Shown: positions 29,410 through 38,343 of the stretch, in pieces
Position numbering within the stretch: the stretch's first letter is position 1
Layout of the letters: the number at the start of each line of letters is the position of its first letter
Source: Acidimicrobiales bacterium
GTDB taxonomy: Bacteria; Actinomycetota; Acidimicrobiia; Acidimicrobiales; UBA8592
Length of the DNA: 64,000 nt
NCBI GenBank assembly: GCA_030740795.1
Contig: JASLWO010000056.1
Span: 1 to 64,000 of the forward strand
Direction: 5' to 3'
Notes under the pieces: generated by a model
The model's input: the letters and a program-made list of their open reading frames with translations, nothing else
The model's database searches: none
What the model was told of the DNA's origin: nothing
Made by a program: the position numbers and the translations under genes

Positions 29410-29952
29410 ATGGACGAACTACAACGAGCTGAATTCTCTCAAACGCTGGTGCAATCATTTCCGTTGGTAGATAATCACCCTGATATCGCAGGTTTATTAC
29501 GTGATGGAGATCTGTTGGGTCGTTTGGGACCAGGAATGGCGGGAGGGTTTGTGGAAAGTGGAATAACGAAAGTGTTAGCCCCTGAAGCTCGTGGCCCAGT
29601 GTTAGGAGCGCTGGTTGCAGAATTTTTGCATGCAGGTCTAGTTCTTATCAGGAAAGAAGGAAGGAACCATCCTGGAGCCGATACCCATTTCCGTTCTGAA
29701 GCTATTTGGAATGGGGAACGAGAACATTTTCAAAGTCGTTCTTTTGACCTCGTAGAAACTGATTGTGTTTTGGTTGTTGATGACTGGATTACTACCGGCA
29801 ACACAATTCGGACGGCGAAGGATTTCGTCTTATCAGCAGGCGCCGAGTATGTGGGAGCTTCCGTGATCGTCAATAAGACATCCCAAGCATGTTTGGAAGA
29901 ATTAGGGGTGCGCTGGCTGGTTAATTTCAGTGACCTTAATTCGTACTCGTAG
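29410..29952 (+). CDS. phosphoribosyltransferase (adenine PRT-like)
   Basis: TKVLAPEARGPVLGALVAEFL; DCVLVVDDWITTGNTIRTA PRPP-binding motif. Confidence 0.88.
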   Translation: MDELQRAEFSQTLVQSFPLVDNHPDIAGLLRDGDLLGRLGPGMAGGFVESGITKVLAPEARGPVLGALVAEFLHAGLVLIRKEGRNHPGADTHFRSEAIWNGEREHFQSRSFDLVETDCVLVVDDWITTGNTIRTAKDFVLSAGAEYVGASVIVNKTSQACLEELGVRWLVNFSDLNSYS

Positions 29953-30292
29953 CTTCTTTAACCAATAGGGCTCTTTGGGTGAGATTATAAGTAGCTACCC
30001 CAATGATATTTGACATGGGGGGTTTCCCAAATTGCCGACTGTCAGTGCCGTGCGGACTCGATAGTTCAACTAATTTATTTTCATCTATGTAGGCAACATA
30101 CTTTATGAGTGTTGTGTTTTTGTAAGGGTGTCGTGCAACGACGATATCTCCCGCTTCACAATGTTTATCTTTGCGGATAATGACAACGTCGCCCGGTTCA
30201 AGTATGGGAAGCATGCTTTCCCCTTGGACGCGGTACTTTTTGCGTTTCCCTACAGCTAAAGCCAATAGTTCTTTAAGAACCGTTGCCGTCAA
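29936..30292 (-). CDS. sodX: nickel-type superoxide dismutase maturation protease (S26-like)
   Basis: RVQGESMLPILEPGDVVII (Ser), TTLIKYV (Lys), next to and 4-nt overlapping sodN. Confidence 0.88.
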   Translation of the reverse strand: MTATVLKELLALAVGKRKKYRVQGESMLPILEPGDVVIIRKDKHCEAGDIVVARHPYKNTTLIKYVAYIDENKLVELSSPHGTDSRQFGKPPMSNIIGVATYNLTQRALLVKEATSTN

Positions 30293-30762
30293 CTTGCTTC
30301 GTAATATGTGACTTCCCGGCCCTTGCTTTCCCAGAACATGTTATGTATTTTCTCTACGGAAGCCATGAGTTCATCAGCTACATCAGTAGAAACATGTTGT
30401 TTGCACTCAGAGCAGGCTTTCGCAGCGTTCCAGAAAACCTCATGAAGGTCTGGGTATGCCTCTAGGTGAACGGGTTTGAAATAATCTGTCCAAAGCACGA
30501 GTAACTCATGCTTTGCGAGTTCAGCCTGTTCTTCCTTGATAGACGCGTATCGCGAGATCGTGTTGTGATACGCAGCGGCAGCTTGTGTATCTCCAAATTC
30601 TGGCGGAGTTAAGTCAAGCATCTTTTTCATCATTGACCTGACAGCTTCAGCAGCGATTCGGGCCGATGCGGGGTCATAGACACCACATGGTCCGTCACAG
30701 TGTGCTTCAGCCACCGGTATTTCATTAAATCCAAATAATTTTGAAGGGGGTTTTTCTCCCAT
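30289..30762 (-). CDS. sodN: nickel-containing superoxide dismutase
   Basis: pro-peptide followed by nickel hook HCDGPCGVYDPA; start MGEKPPSKLFGFNEIPVAEA preferred over track start 30813. Confidence 0.96.
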   Translation of the reverse strand: MGEKPPSKLFGFNEIPVAEAHCDGPCGVYDPASARIAAEAVRSMMKKMLDLTPPEFGDTQAAAAYHNTISRYASIKEEQAELAKHELLVLWTDYFKPVHLEAYPDLHEVFWNAAKACSECKQHVSTDVADELMASVEKIHNMFWESKGREVTYYEAS

Positions 30763-30906
30763 GTGAAGATATCTCCTCAATGTTTGTATGTTCCATAAAT
30801 GTATCAACGACATGATGGTGAGTCCAACAAATGATTATGTTCATCTTTAATTGTTTCTCTAAACCCATGATTTGACAGTGCCGGTAAGGCTTGGAAAGTT
30901 CTTTCC

Positions 30907-31752
30907 ATGAGTTTTGCTTTACTTCTCTCCGCCTTTGGATACGGATTACGTCACGGATTTGATTGGGATCACATAGCCGCACTGACTGATATTTCAACAG
31001 TGGAGAAGAACCGGCGTCGAGCTTTTCTTCTCTCCAGTGCGTATGCGCTGGGGCACGCAGCGGTAGTCGCTATTTTGGGCATCGCCATAATACTTGCAGA
31101 TTTCACTGTTCCCGAAACTATTGACACAACCTTAATGTATTTCATTGGATTGTCATTAATAGCGTTAGGCATCTGGGTGTTGACCGGAATTTATAAACGC
31201 GGCAGAGATTTCCGGTTAAAGAGTAGATGGATGCTTATCCGTGCCGGCGTGTATAAGGGATTTCAACGTGTCCGTTATACGACTAGGGGAAGAAGTATCA
31301 GTGTGGAACATTCCCACGGGCATATCCATGAGGCGGGAACCCAATTGCATGAACATTCCCATACAGGCTTGGTTAATGAGCGAAAAAATGATGGGCATCA
31401 TCATTCCCACAAGCACGAATTCATTCTTGGAGAAAGCTCGTTGAACCGTTCTACAGCTGTTGGGGTTGGGGTCCTTCATGGGATCGGAGTTGAAACACCT
31501 ACTCAAATTGCTATTTTCGTAGCAACAACTCAAGCTTCCGGGAAAGCCGGTGGGTTGCTTATCCTAACGTTTTGGGTTGTAGGTTTAGTTTTCGCAAATT
31601 CGGCGATCGCGATTTTTTCTATCGGAGCGAACGATTGGCTCGTCCGCCATAACTTCATTTACGTTGCGTTAGCTGGATTAATTGGCACATTTAGTGTTGT
31701 CATTGGCGTACTGGTTCTTTTTGAAAAGGACGGGCTTTTACCGGTTTTCTAA
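30907..31752 (+). CDS. nickel/cobalt permease (NiCoT/NicO-type) with His-rich loop
   Basis: GYGLRHGFDWDHIAALTD signature (HxxDxDH-like); EHSHGHIHE...HHHSHKHE loop; divergent from sodN. Confidence 0.8.
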   Translation: MSFALLLSAFGYGLRHGFDWDHIAALTDISTVEKNRRRAFLLSSAYALGHAAVVAILGIAIILADFTVPETIDTTLMYFIGLSLIALGIWVLTGIYKRGRDFRLKSRWMLIRAGVYKGFQRVRYTTRGRSISVEHSHGHIHEAGTQLHEHSHTGLVNERKNDGHHHSHKHEFILGESSLNRSTAVGVGVLHGIGVETPTQIAIFVATTQASGKAGGLLILTFWVVGLVFANSAIAIFSIGANDWLVRHNFIYVALAGLIGTFSVVIGVLVLFEKDGLLPVF

Positions 31753-32682
31753 ACGGGCATTAACCTGATCGCTTGTAGGAAATGAACTTTGGGCTCCAGC
31801 AACGAGCGTTGTCGCTGCTCCTACTCGAACTGCTTCACTGACTGCAGCTACAAAGTCTGAGCCCTGAGATAAACCGCCACATAAAGCAGCACAAAATGCA
31901 TCTCCGGCTCCTGTGGTATCAATTGGATTCACTTTCGGCGCAGGGACATGTACCGCATCATTATTTACTACTACTACAGCCCCATCGGCTCCTAAAGTGA
32001 CGACAACTGAGGCGCATGGAAGGGTACGTGCCGCTTCCACCGCTTTTTCCACTGAATCAATGGCCCCTGTTCCAGCAAGCAACGATAATTCTGTTTGGTT
32101 TGGGATAAGAACATCCACTAGATCTAATAGTTCAAGGGGAACGATTTCTTCTGGGGCTGGAGCGGGGTTCCAGACGAACGTTCCTTTGGCATTTCTCGCT
32201 GCTGCGAGAACCGTTTCAATTGGGATCTCAGCTTGGGTTAGGACAATTGTTGCATTAGAAACGGTTTGGGCTTCTGCTATGTCTTCTGGGGTTAGATGGG
32301 CGTTAGCTCCCGGGCTGACAACGATTGAGTTATCCCCATCATTTTGTACTGCGATCATCGCTATTCCCGATGGGGTTTCTGCGGTCACAAGTAGAGATGT
32401 TGTTTCTACTCCATCTTTTTCTAAACATTCTCTGAGAAAAATTCCAGTTTCATCATCCCCGACTCTTCCAATCATTGACGACCGGTACCCAAGGCGGGCA
32501 GCTGCTACTGCTTGGTTTGCGCCTTTCCCACCAGGGATACGTGAAAGGTCCCCTCCGAGAACAGTTTGGCCAACTTTGGGGATGTTCTCAACATTGACGA
32601 CGAGATCAAGGTTGCATGAACCCACGACTGCAATATCTATGGACATGTTCAAAGTCTCCCACATAGATAGGGGCGGGACCAA
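31738..32682 (-). CDS. rbsK: ribokinase / PfkB-family carbohydrate kinase
   Basis: GGDLSRIPGGKGANQAVAAARLG; NPIDTTGAGDAFCAALCGGL. Confidence 0.92.
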   Translation of the reverse strand: MVPPLSMWETLNMSIDIAVVGSCNLDLVVNVENIPKVGQTVLGGDLSRIPGGKGANQAVAAARLGYRSSMIGRVGDDETGIFLRECLEKDGVETTSLLVTAETPSGIAMIAVQNDGDNSIVVSPGANAHLTPEDIAEAQTVSNATIVLTQAEIPIETVLAAARNAKGTFVWNPAPAPEEIVPLELLDLVDVLIPNQTELSLLAGTGAIDSVEKAVEAARTLPCASVVVTLGADGAVVVVNNDAVHVPAPKVNPIDTTGAGDAFCAALCGGLSQGSDFVAAVSEAVRVGAATTLVAGAQSSFPTSDQVNARLENR

Positions 32683-32689
32683 GAACCCA

Positions 32690-33427
32690 TCAACCGTATA
32701 AGCCGAGCAGTTTTCCGGTTAAACCAATGGCGGCAATAACCATGAAGACCCTAATGGTTCGTTCGCCGCCTCGTACCGCTATCCGAGCTCCTACCCATCC
32801 ACCTATTGATAATCCGGTGGTTAAGATGATTGCCGGCCACCAGCGAACTTTACCTTGGATGATGAAAACCGGGAGAGCCGTCATGGTCACAGCTAATGTC
32901 ACGAGGACTTTCACAATATTAGCTTTCATTAATGGAAGTCCTGATCTAGTTAGAAATGCTAGAAGTACAAGTCCGACTCCCATTTGTATCGCTCCCGCGT
33001 AAAGTCCTATCCCGAAAAATATTGCTGCTGTAGCCGTCGTTGAGAACCCTTTTCCGGCCTCTATTGTCTTCGGCTCTCTCAGAGAGAGAAAAATGATAGG
33101 AAGAATCAGGATCCCGAAAATAGTTTCGAAAGTTGTATCTGTTACTTGACTTATACCTATTGACCCAATCAAAGATCCAATAATGACAGGGAATAAAAAT
33201 GGTATGGCATCTTTGTATGCGGTGACGCCTTGTTTGTGGAATGACCAGATTGTTGTCCCGTTTGAAACAAATATGCCGACTCTGTTGGTCCCATTTGCAA
33301 AGTTTCCGGGAACTCCAGCGAGGACGAGTAGCGGGACGGTCAGTGATGACCCTCCCCCAGCCATTGCATTGACGATCCCAGCAGCTCCGCCGCCGACAAA
33401 AAGAAGCACCGCTTCCCACCAAACCAT
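32690..33427 (-). CDS. TauE/SafE family sulfite-exporter-like permease
   Basis: GGGAAGIVNAMAGGGSSLTVPLLVLAGVP; repeated TM architecture. Confidence 0.9.
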   Translation of the reverse strand: MVWWEAVLLFVGGGAAGIVNAMAGGGSSLTVPLLVLAGVPGNFANGTNRVGIFVSNGTTIWSFHKQGVTAYKDAIPFLFPVIIGSLIGSIGISQVTDTTFETIFGILILPIIFLSLREPKTIEAGKGFSTTATAAIFFGIGLYAGAIQMGVGLVLLAFLTRSGLPLMKANIVKVLVTLAVTMTALPVFIIQGKVRWWPAIILTTGLSIGGWVGARIAVRGGERTIRVFMVIAAIGLTGKLLGLYG

Positions 33428-33461
33428 GCACCTACCGTATCGCGGAAGAAGCAGTGTTAAT

Positions 33462-33998
33462 TTACTGTGCCCTATTGCCTCGAATTAAATCTGTGTGCCC
33501 ATCCCATTCGTCAGCTGCTTTTTTCCAACCGTCAAAGACTTCTCTAATGCCAGGATTGTCTCCATGGAGTTCAAGAAAGCATCCGATCGCTTCGCGTGTA
33601 TCAACATAGATGACGTTGGCAACTGACCATAGCGATGAGGCTACTGGGAATCCGGCGGCCTCATATTTTTCGCCTTCTTTTTCGATGTCGTCATCTGGGA
33701 CGAGCATACCTATGTGGTGGAATCCTTCTTCGCCAGCTGCGTACATGTCTCGGTAGATGGATGGGCCTTCATCGTTTTGTTGGATGAATTGGACGTGGGT
33801 GTCTCCGTGGTAGCCGAATCCGTAATCCAGTGGGACTGTTATTTCTTCTCCCCTGTACAGGTGTCTATCTCCCCAATGTCCTTTGGTGACGAAGAAGGGT
33901 CCGGCTCCTGTGACCCGATTCCATTTTTTGCATGCTTCTTCAATGTCGTTGACGAACCAGGCGTGTTGGACGATTGGGTATCTGATTAGTGGTTCCAT
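33462..33998 (-). CDS. VOC/glyoxalase-family protein
   Basis: VQHAWFVNDIEEACKKWNRVTGAGPFFV; EGFHHIGMLVPDDDIEKEGEKYEAAGFPV; start at ATG 33998. Confidence 0.85.
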   Translation of the reverse strand: MEPLIRYPIVQHAWFVNDIEEACKKWNRVTGAGPFFVTKGHWGDRHLYRGEEITVPLDYGFGYHGDTHVQFIQQNDEGPSIYRDMYAAGEEGFHHIGMLVPDDDIEKEGEKYEAAGFPVASSLWSVANVIYVDTREAIGCFLELHGDNPGIREVFDGWKKAADEWDGHTDLIRGNRAQ

Positions 33999-34093
33999 GA
34001 TTTCCTTCCGGTTGTATTGCAATTTTGGCATTTCCTTTATGAAGTTCCAAAAGAGATATGAATTTTGTTTCAAAATAGATCTATTCTCTGTGT

Positions 34094-34537
34094 ATGAGTG
34101 AATCAACAAGTGATTTCTTTGAACGGGTTCTAGGGGATCGAACACGTGTTTCTAAGGAGTTAGCCAATATCCATGATTTAGCGTGGGAAGTAACCAATAA
34201 AGAAATTTTGGGTTTGTGTAAGTTACGGATTGCCATGATTTTAGGTTGTGATTCTGAAGTTGATGTTATGAGTCAACAGTTAAATTCTTTAAAGGTAAGC
34301 GCTCTTTCACAATGGCCGACGTCCAATCATTTCAGTGATCTTGAGAAGTCGTGTTTGCGGTTCGCTGAGGAGTTCATTATTGATGTGGCTTCTATTCCTG
34401 ATGATTCCGCTTTTGCCATTCGAGACCACCTTGAAGATGAGGGTTTTGTGAATTTTGTGAATGCTTTGCTTGTGATTGAGCAACGACTACGGCTTTTGAT
34501 TGTGTGGAGACAAATGTTTGAGAAAGCAACGGTATGA
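34094..34537 (+). CDS. carboxymuconolactone decarboxylase/AhpD-like protein without a CxxC motif
   Basis: ILGLCKLRIAMILGCDSEVD; LRFAEEFIID; translationally coupled (ATGA) to the following CDS. Confidence 0.7.
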   Translation: MSESTSDFFERVLGDRTRVSKELANIHDLAWEVTNKEILGLCKLRIAMILGCDSEVDVMSQQLNSLKVSALSQWPTSNHFSDLEKSCLRFAEEFIIDVASIPDDSAFAIRDHLEDEGFVNFVNALLVIEQRLRLLIVWRQMFEKATV

Positions 34538-35031
34538 GCCGATCTCAGAGAGTTGATTCAACTGGTTTTAACACGTTGTTCCGTGAAGCTCTTTCGCGAT
34601 GGCAGGAAGAAGTGGTGCAGTTGGCTTTAGTTGACCCTGTTACAACAGAGATGGTGCGTCTACGTTGTGCAGAGCATCATGATTGTCATACGTGACGGTC
34701 TTTGCGTCTAGCAGTTGCTAGAGAAAATGGTTTGGATGAAGAAATGGCTCAGAAAGCTCTTCAAAATGATGCAGCTTTAGATCGCCGTCATTCTTTAGCA
34801 ATACGGTTTGCCACCGATTTAATGACTCAACCCAATGCTATGACTGAAGAATTATTGGAAGGGCTTAGGGAATTCTTCACTGATGATCAATTGATTGAGT
34901 TGTCACTCGATGTGATGAAGTGGAATTATCAAAAAGTTTCGGTGGCGCTAGGGACAGATAGAGAGGTACGCGAAGGTGAATTGAGTGAACTCCATTTCAA
35001 TGAAAAAGGACAGTGGTCCTTTAATCTTTAG
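34534..35031 (+). CDS. putative selenoprotein: AhpD/CMD-family protein with CxxU motif (in-frame TGA at 34693-34695)
   Basis: Continuous frame MSRSQRVDSTGFNTLFREALSRWQEEVVQLALVDPVTTEMVRLRCAEHHDCHT-U-RSLRLAVARENGLDEEMAQKAL...; the TGA replaces the second Cys of the family CxxC; candidate SECIS directly downstream. The track shows only the 3' part (34702-35031). Confidence 0.82.
34693..34732 (+). promoter_or_regulatory. candidate bacterial SECIS element
   Basis: TGA at 34693-34695; perfect 6-bp upper stem TCTAGC (34707-34712)/GCTAGA (34717-34722); apical loop AGTT with G at position 2; loop begins 17 nt after TGA; lower helix U-A, U-A, C-G, U-G, G-U, G-U. Confidence 0.7.
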
Positions 35032-35687
35032 AAATCGCCCCATTCTTCAGGTTTACGACCGAGTTGTATAAGCCGTTCGGTTACTTGTAGCGGGGGTTCA
35101 GATTTCTTACCTTCCGATATTTCAGCGACATGTTGCCCGTCTTCTCTCCACACATGGCAAGTATTGATATTGCTCTTAAACATGGCAGAACGGTTGTAAT
35201 CAAGCGACCCTGAGGTACCTCCCTGCTTACGGCGTTTTATCACTGCCATAGACCAAGTTGATTGGACAACAGCTGGAGCCATAGCCTGAAGCAACGCTGT
35301 GATGTGAGTGCATCCTCGTGGCCCTCCAAAAAGCTCACGTACTTTATGGGTGAACCCTCTGGCAATGTTCAATCCGACAAGGCTCTCATAATGATCAAGT
35401 ATCTGAGGGCATCCGGAATGCGGGTGGGTTTCAAACCCGACGCTCACATCTACTATTTCAAGTTTGGGAAGACTTACTTTCATCTCGACTTGCATCTGGT
35501 GAATTTCGAGTTCTTCTGGATCGTCTACAACGTAGAGTCCTGGTGGTTTCATGTCAGAAATAGCTCCCCGTACGAGCATTTCATCCTCCCCTATCCGGTA
35601 GACACGGGTTTCGTACCGTCGGGTATGGATGATGTCAAGATCGTCATCTGGAGGTAGGAGAGATTGAGGGGAGTTATCTGTGTTCAT
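35028..35687 (-). CDS. DUF2889 family protein
   Basis: THPHSGCPQILDHYESLVGLNIARGFTHKVRELFGGPRGCTHITALLQAMAPA. Confidence 0.85.
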   Translation of the reverse strand: MNTDNSPQSLLPPDDDLDIIHTRRYETRVYRIGEDEMLVRGAISDMKPPGLYVVDDPEELEIHQMQVEMKVSLPKLEIVDVSVGFETHPHSGCPQILDHYESLVGLNIARGFTHKVRELFGGPRGCTHITALLQAMAPAVVQSTWSMAVIKRRKQGGTSGSLDYNRSAMFKSNINTCHVWREDGQHVAEISEGKKSEPPLQVTERLIQLGRKPEEWGDF

Positions 35688-35775
35688 GCTTTCAGTATGT
35701 CTCGGGATGCGGTATTAAACACCTAATTTGCTATTTGGATGTGCAATAACCTTCTTTGTGGGTGAACATTAGGGA

Positions 35776-36564
35776 ATGGTCTTGGACTCTTTCAACTTGG
35801 ATAATCATGTCGCTATAGTTACCGGTGCTAGCCGTGGAATCGGCAAAGCGGTAGCTATCGGGTTCGCTGAAGCCGGTGCTGACGTGGTTATTGGAGCCCG
35901 AAATGAAGATGACCTGAAGGAAGTCTCTGAACAAATTCAAAATGTTGGTCGTGAAGTTGTGACTGTTAGCGGGAGCCTGGCTAAACGTGAAGGGTTGGAA
36001 GCCTTAGTTGATGCAGCTGTCGCACGATTCGGAAGAGTCACAACGGTAGTTAACAATATTGGCGGTTCGATGCCTTCTGGTTTTATGGACACAACCGAAG
36101 AAGCTTTCACTGACGCTTTACGGTGGAATGTAACGACTGCGTTTAACTTGACTCAGTTAGCGGTCCCCTATCTAGCTGAATCTGGGAATGGAAGTGTGAT
36201 AAATATCGCTTCAGCGGCTGGGCGTTTCCCTAGCAGGGGCTTTTCAGCGTACGGAACGGCAAAAGCGGCGATGATTCAACTTACAATACATTCTTCCCTT
36301 GATCTCGCTCCCCGAATCCGTGTAAACGCAATTGCTCCTGGAGCGATCAAAACTTCGGCACTAGAGATAGTCCTAACAAATGAGGAAATACATGATGCAA
36401 TGGTGGCGGGGACCCCCATGAACCGTTTGGGAGAAGTTGATGATGTCACCGCTGCCGCCATTTATCTCGCTTCACCGGCAGCGTCCTATGTGACCGGTCA
36501 GGTTCTGGGCGTGGATGGTGGAATACGTTCATCTAATTTTGATATGGGCATACCCGACGTCTAA
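35776..36564 (+). CDS. SDR family oxidoreductase
   Basis: AIVTGASRGIGKAVAIGFAEAGADVVIG; VVNNIGG; YGTAKAA; YVTGQVLGVDGG. Confidence 0.93.
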   Translation: MVLDSFNLDNHVAIVTGASRGIGKAVAIGFAEAGADVVIGARNEDDLKEVSEQIQNVGREVVTVSGSLAKREGLEALVDAAVARFGRVTTVVNNIGGSMPSGFMDTTEEAFTDALRWNVTTAFNLTQLAVPYLAESGNGSVINIASAAGRFPSRGFSAYGTAKAAMIQLTIHSSLDLAPRIRVNAIAPGAIKTSALEIVLTNEEIHDAMVAGTPMNRLGEVDDVTAAAIYLASPAASYVTGQVLGVDGGIRSSNFDMGIPDV

Positions 36565-37601
36565 CCGTCAATCATCACATGCCGTCCGTGGCTCATGGCT
36601 TTTGCTGGGTCAATAACTTGAGGACCATCCCTACGGACGCTAAGAGTTACAGTTTTTCCTCTTGGGACACGTAATTTTCTTTCCCCGTCAAAAGCAAGAA
36701 GAACTTCACCAGTTACAGGAATCTCCTCTCCAAAAGATAACGATGTGACTTTTTCAACCCCGATCGTGTCATAATGCCCCGGTGCTGTGGGTGCTTTAAT
36801 TTTTGTCATATCGCTCCCACTCCCCACGGGTGCGAAACGTATGTATAAAGCACTATCTTCTATTGCTGTAAGGGGTTTTAGTAGTCCTCCTACGGACGAG
36901 AATCCTATTGCAGCCGGATCTGCTTGTGTAAGAATCGCCATATTCATCGTCTTAGGATCAAACAGCTCCAAAGAACCGACATATGGGTCATTTACCGCAA
37001 CGGCATCTATTAATGCAATATCTGAGATTTCATCCTCTCCAGACACATGTATCAATTTTGCTACAACTGAAACATCATTGAGGGAAACAGCGCCAGTGGC
37101 TACAAGTCCGAGGGATGTCCCAGCAACAGTGGGTTCTATGAACGCTGGAAACGCATTGTTAGTACCTGTTGAAACCGGAATAACAGGAATATTCTGCCAA
37201 CCCTTTACTACGGCACGATTTGTTCCATCCCCTCCAAGAACACCAGCGCATGGAACTCCAAGTTCATTTAACCGTCTTGCCGCAATGGTTGAGTCCTCCT
37301 CAGTGAAGGTCATTGTGTCATTAACGTAATTTATTTCTATCCCCCTTATAGTCTCAGTCGCGCGTCTGACAATCTGCATCGGCTCATAATTCACGAAAAA
37401 GTTCTCTACTCCTACCGCCATTGCTCCAAGAACTATCCGCCGGACAATACTGACTTTTTCTTCAACTGTTGAACGCCCTGCGGCAGCAACCGCCCTTCGA
37501 ACATCCCCCCCTGATCTGGGGTTAACAATGATGCCGACGCTATCGTTCACCCCGTTGAACTTACGCCAAATAATGCTTTGAGCAAATTCATTACGGTCCA
37601 T
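36561..37601 (-). CDS. ATP-NAD kinase / AcoX-like family protein
   Basis: GIIVNPRSGGDVRRAVA; CAGVLGGDGTNRAVVKGWQNIPVIPVSTGTNNAFP; start MDRNEFAQS preferred. Confidence 0.8.
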   Translation of the reverse strand: MDRNEFAQSIIWRKFNGVNDSVGIIVNPRSGGDVRRAVAAAGRSTVEEKVSIVRRIVLGAMAVGVENFFVNYEPMQIVRRATETIRGIEINYVNDTMTFTEEDSTIAARRLNELGVPCAGVLGGDGTNRAVVKGWQNIPVIPVSTGTNNAFPAFIEPTVAGTSLGLVATGAVSLNDVSVVAKLIHVSGEDEISDIALIDAVAVNDPYVGSLELFDPKTMNMAILTQADPAAIGFSSVGGLLKPLTAIEDSALYIRFAPVGSGSDMTKIKAPTAPGHYDTIGVEKVTSLSFGEEIPVTGEVLLAFDGERKLRVPRGKTVTLSVRRDGPQVIDPAKAMSHGRHVMIDG

Positions 37602-37644
37602 ATTCCCACTTCCTCTAGAGAAAGGAATGAGGTAGAGTAAAGAC

Positions 37645-38316
37645 ATGCCTTACCAAAGCACCGATCATCACCCCGCTTTTGAAGAATATTGCGAAACAAT
37701 ATTTGAGCTAGATGAGGACGGGGTTGATGTAATCCAAGCGCGAATAGTTGAACGTCTACAAATTTCTCGTCCAGCGGTTTCAGAAATGATCAAAAAAATG
37801 GCTGACGCTCAACTCGTTAAAATAAAAGAGAATTCAATCACATTAACAAATGAAGGTTTGAAGTTGGCTAACCTAGTGGTTCGCCGCCACCGGCTAGCAG
37901 AAAGATTTCTTACTGATGTTCTCGGCTTGAGTTGGGCTGAAGCCCACCATGAAGCGGGGAAATGGGAACACGTAATTTCACCACGTGTTGAGGCAGCATT
38001 TCTACAAGTACTTGAAGATCCCACCACCTGCCCACATGGGAACCCTATTCCGGGATCCAATTATCAACTTCCTGAAGGAACCTCTTCTTTATCTGAAATT
38101 TCAGTTGGTGATAAATTTATTATTGAAAGAATTCCCGAAGAGCTAGAGTTCCAACCTGGACTTCTAGAATTTTTAGAAGAATCAAATCTTATTCCTGGTG
38201 AGAATGGCACTGTTACTGCTGTTTCCCCTGATGGGACGACAACAGTTGATGTTAAAGGTAAAAAAGTGGGGGTAGGAGCGTTCGCTTCTCAAAGAATCCT
38301 CGTCTGCACATCATAA
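37645..38316 (+). CDS. DtxR/IdeR/MntR-family metal-dependent transcriptional regulator
   Basis: winged helix VIQARIVERLQISRPAVSEMIKKMADAQLVKI; RHRLAERFLTDVLGLSWAEAHHEAGKWEHVIS; C-terminal SH3-like FeoA domain. Confidence 0.92.
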   Translation: MPYQSTDHHPAFEEYCETIFELDEDGVDVIQARIVERLQISRPAVSEMIKKMADAQLVKIKENSITLTNEGLKLANLVVRRHRLAERFLTDVLGLSWAEAHHEAGKWEHVISPRVEAAFLQVLEDPTTCPHGNPIPGSNYQLPEGTSSLSEISVGDKFIIERIPEELEFQPGLLEFLEESNLIPGENGTVTAVSPDGTTTVDVKGKKVGVGAFASQRILVCTS

Positions 38317-38343
38317 AAATCTGTTCGAGGTTCAGCTTTCCCG

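Noticed and set aside
31913-32701. 262 aa plus-strand ORF
   Set aside because: Antisense shadow of ribokinase; low-complexity Ser/Thr/Ala composition typical of a reverse frame.
34702-35031. ORF track call starting at TTG 34702 as a separate short gene, or a nonsense pseudogene
   Set aside because: The frame continues upstream through a single TGA to a coupled ATG with family-consistent sequence, and a SECIS-like hairpin follows; selenocysteine explains this better, although a nonsense mutation cannot be formally excluded.
36787-37329. 180 aa plus-strand ORF
   Set aside because: Antisense to the AcoX-like gene with a clear GGDGTN motif; no independent support.
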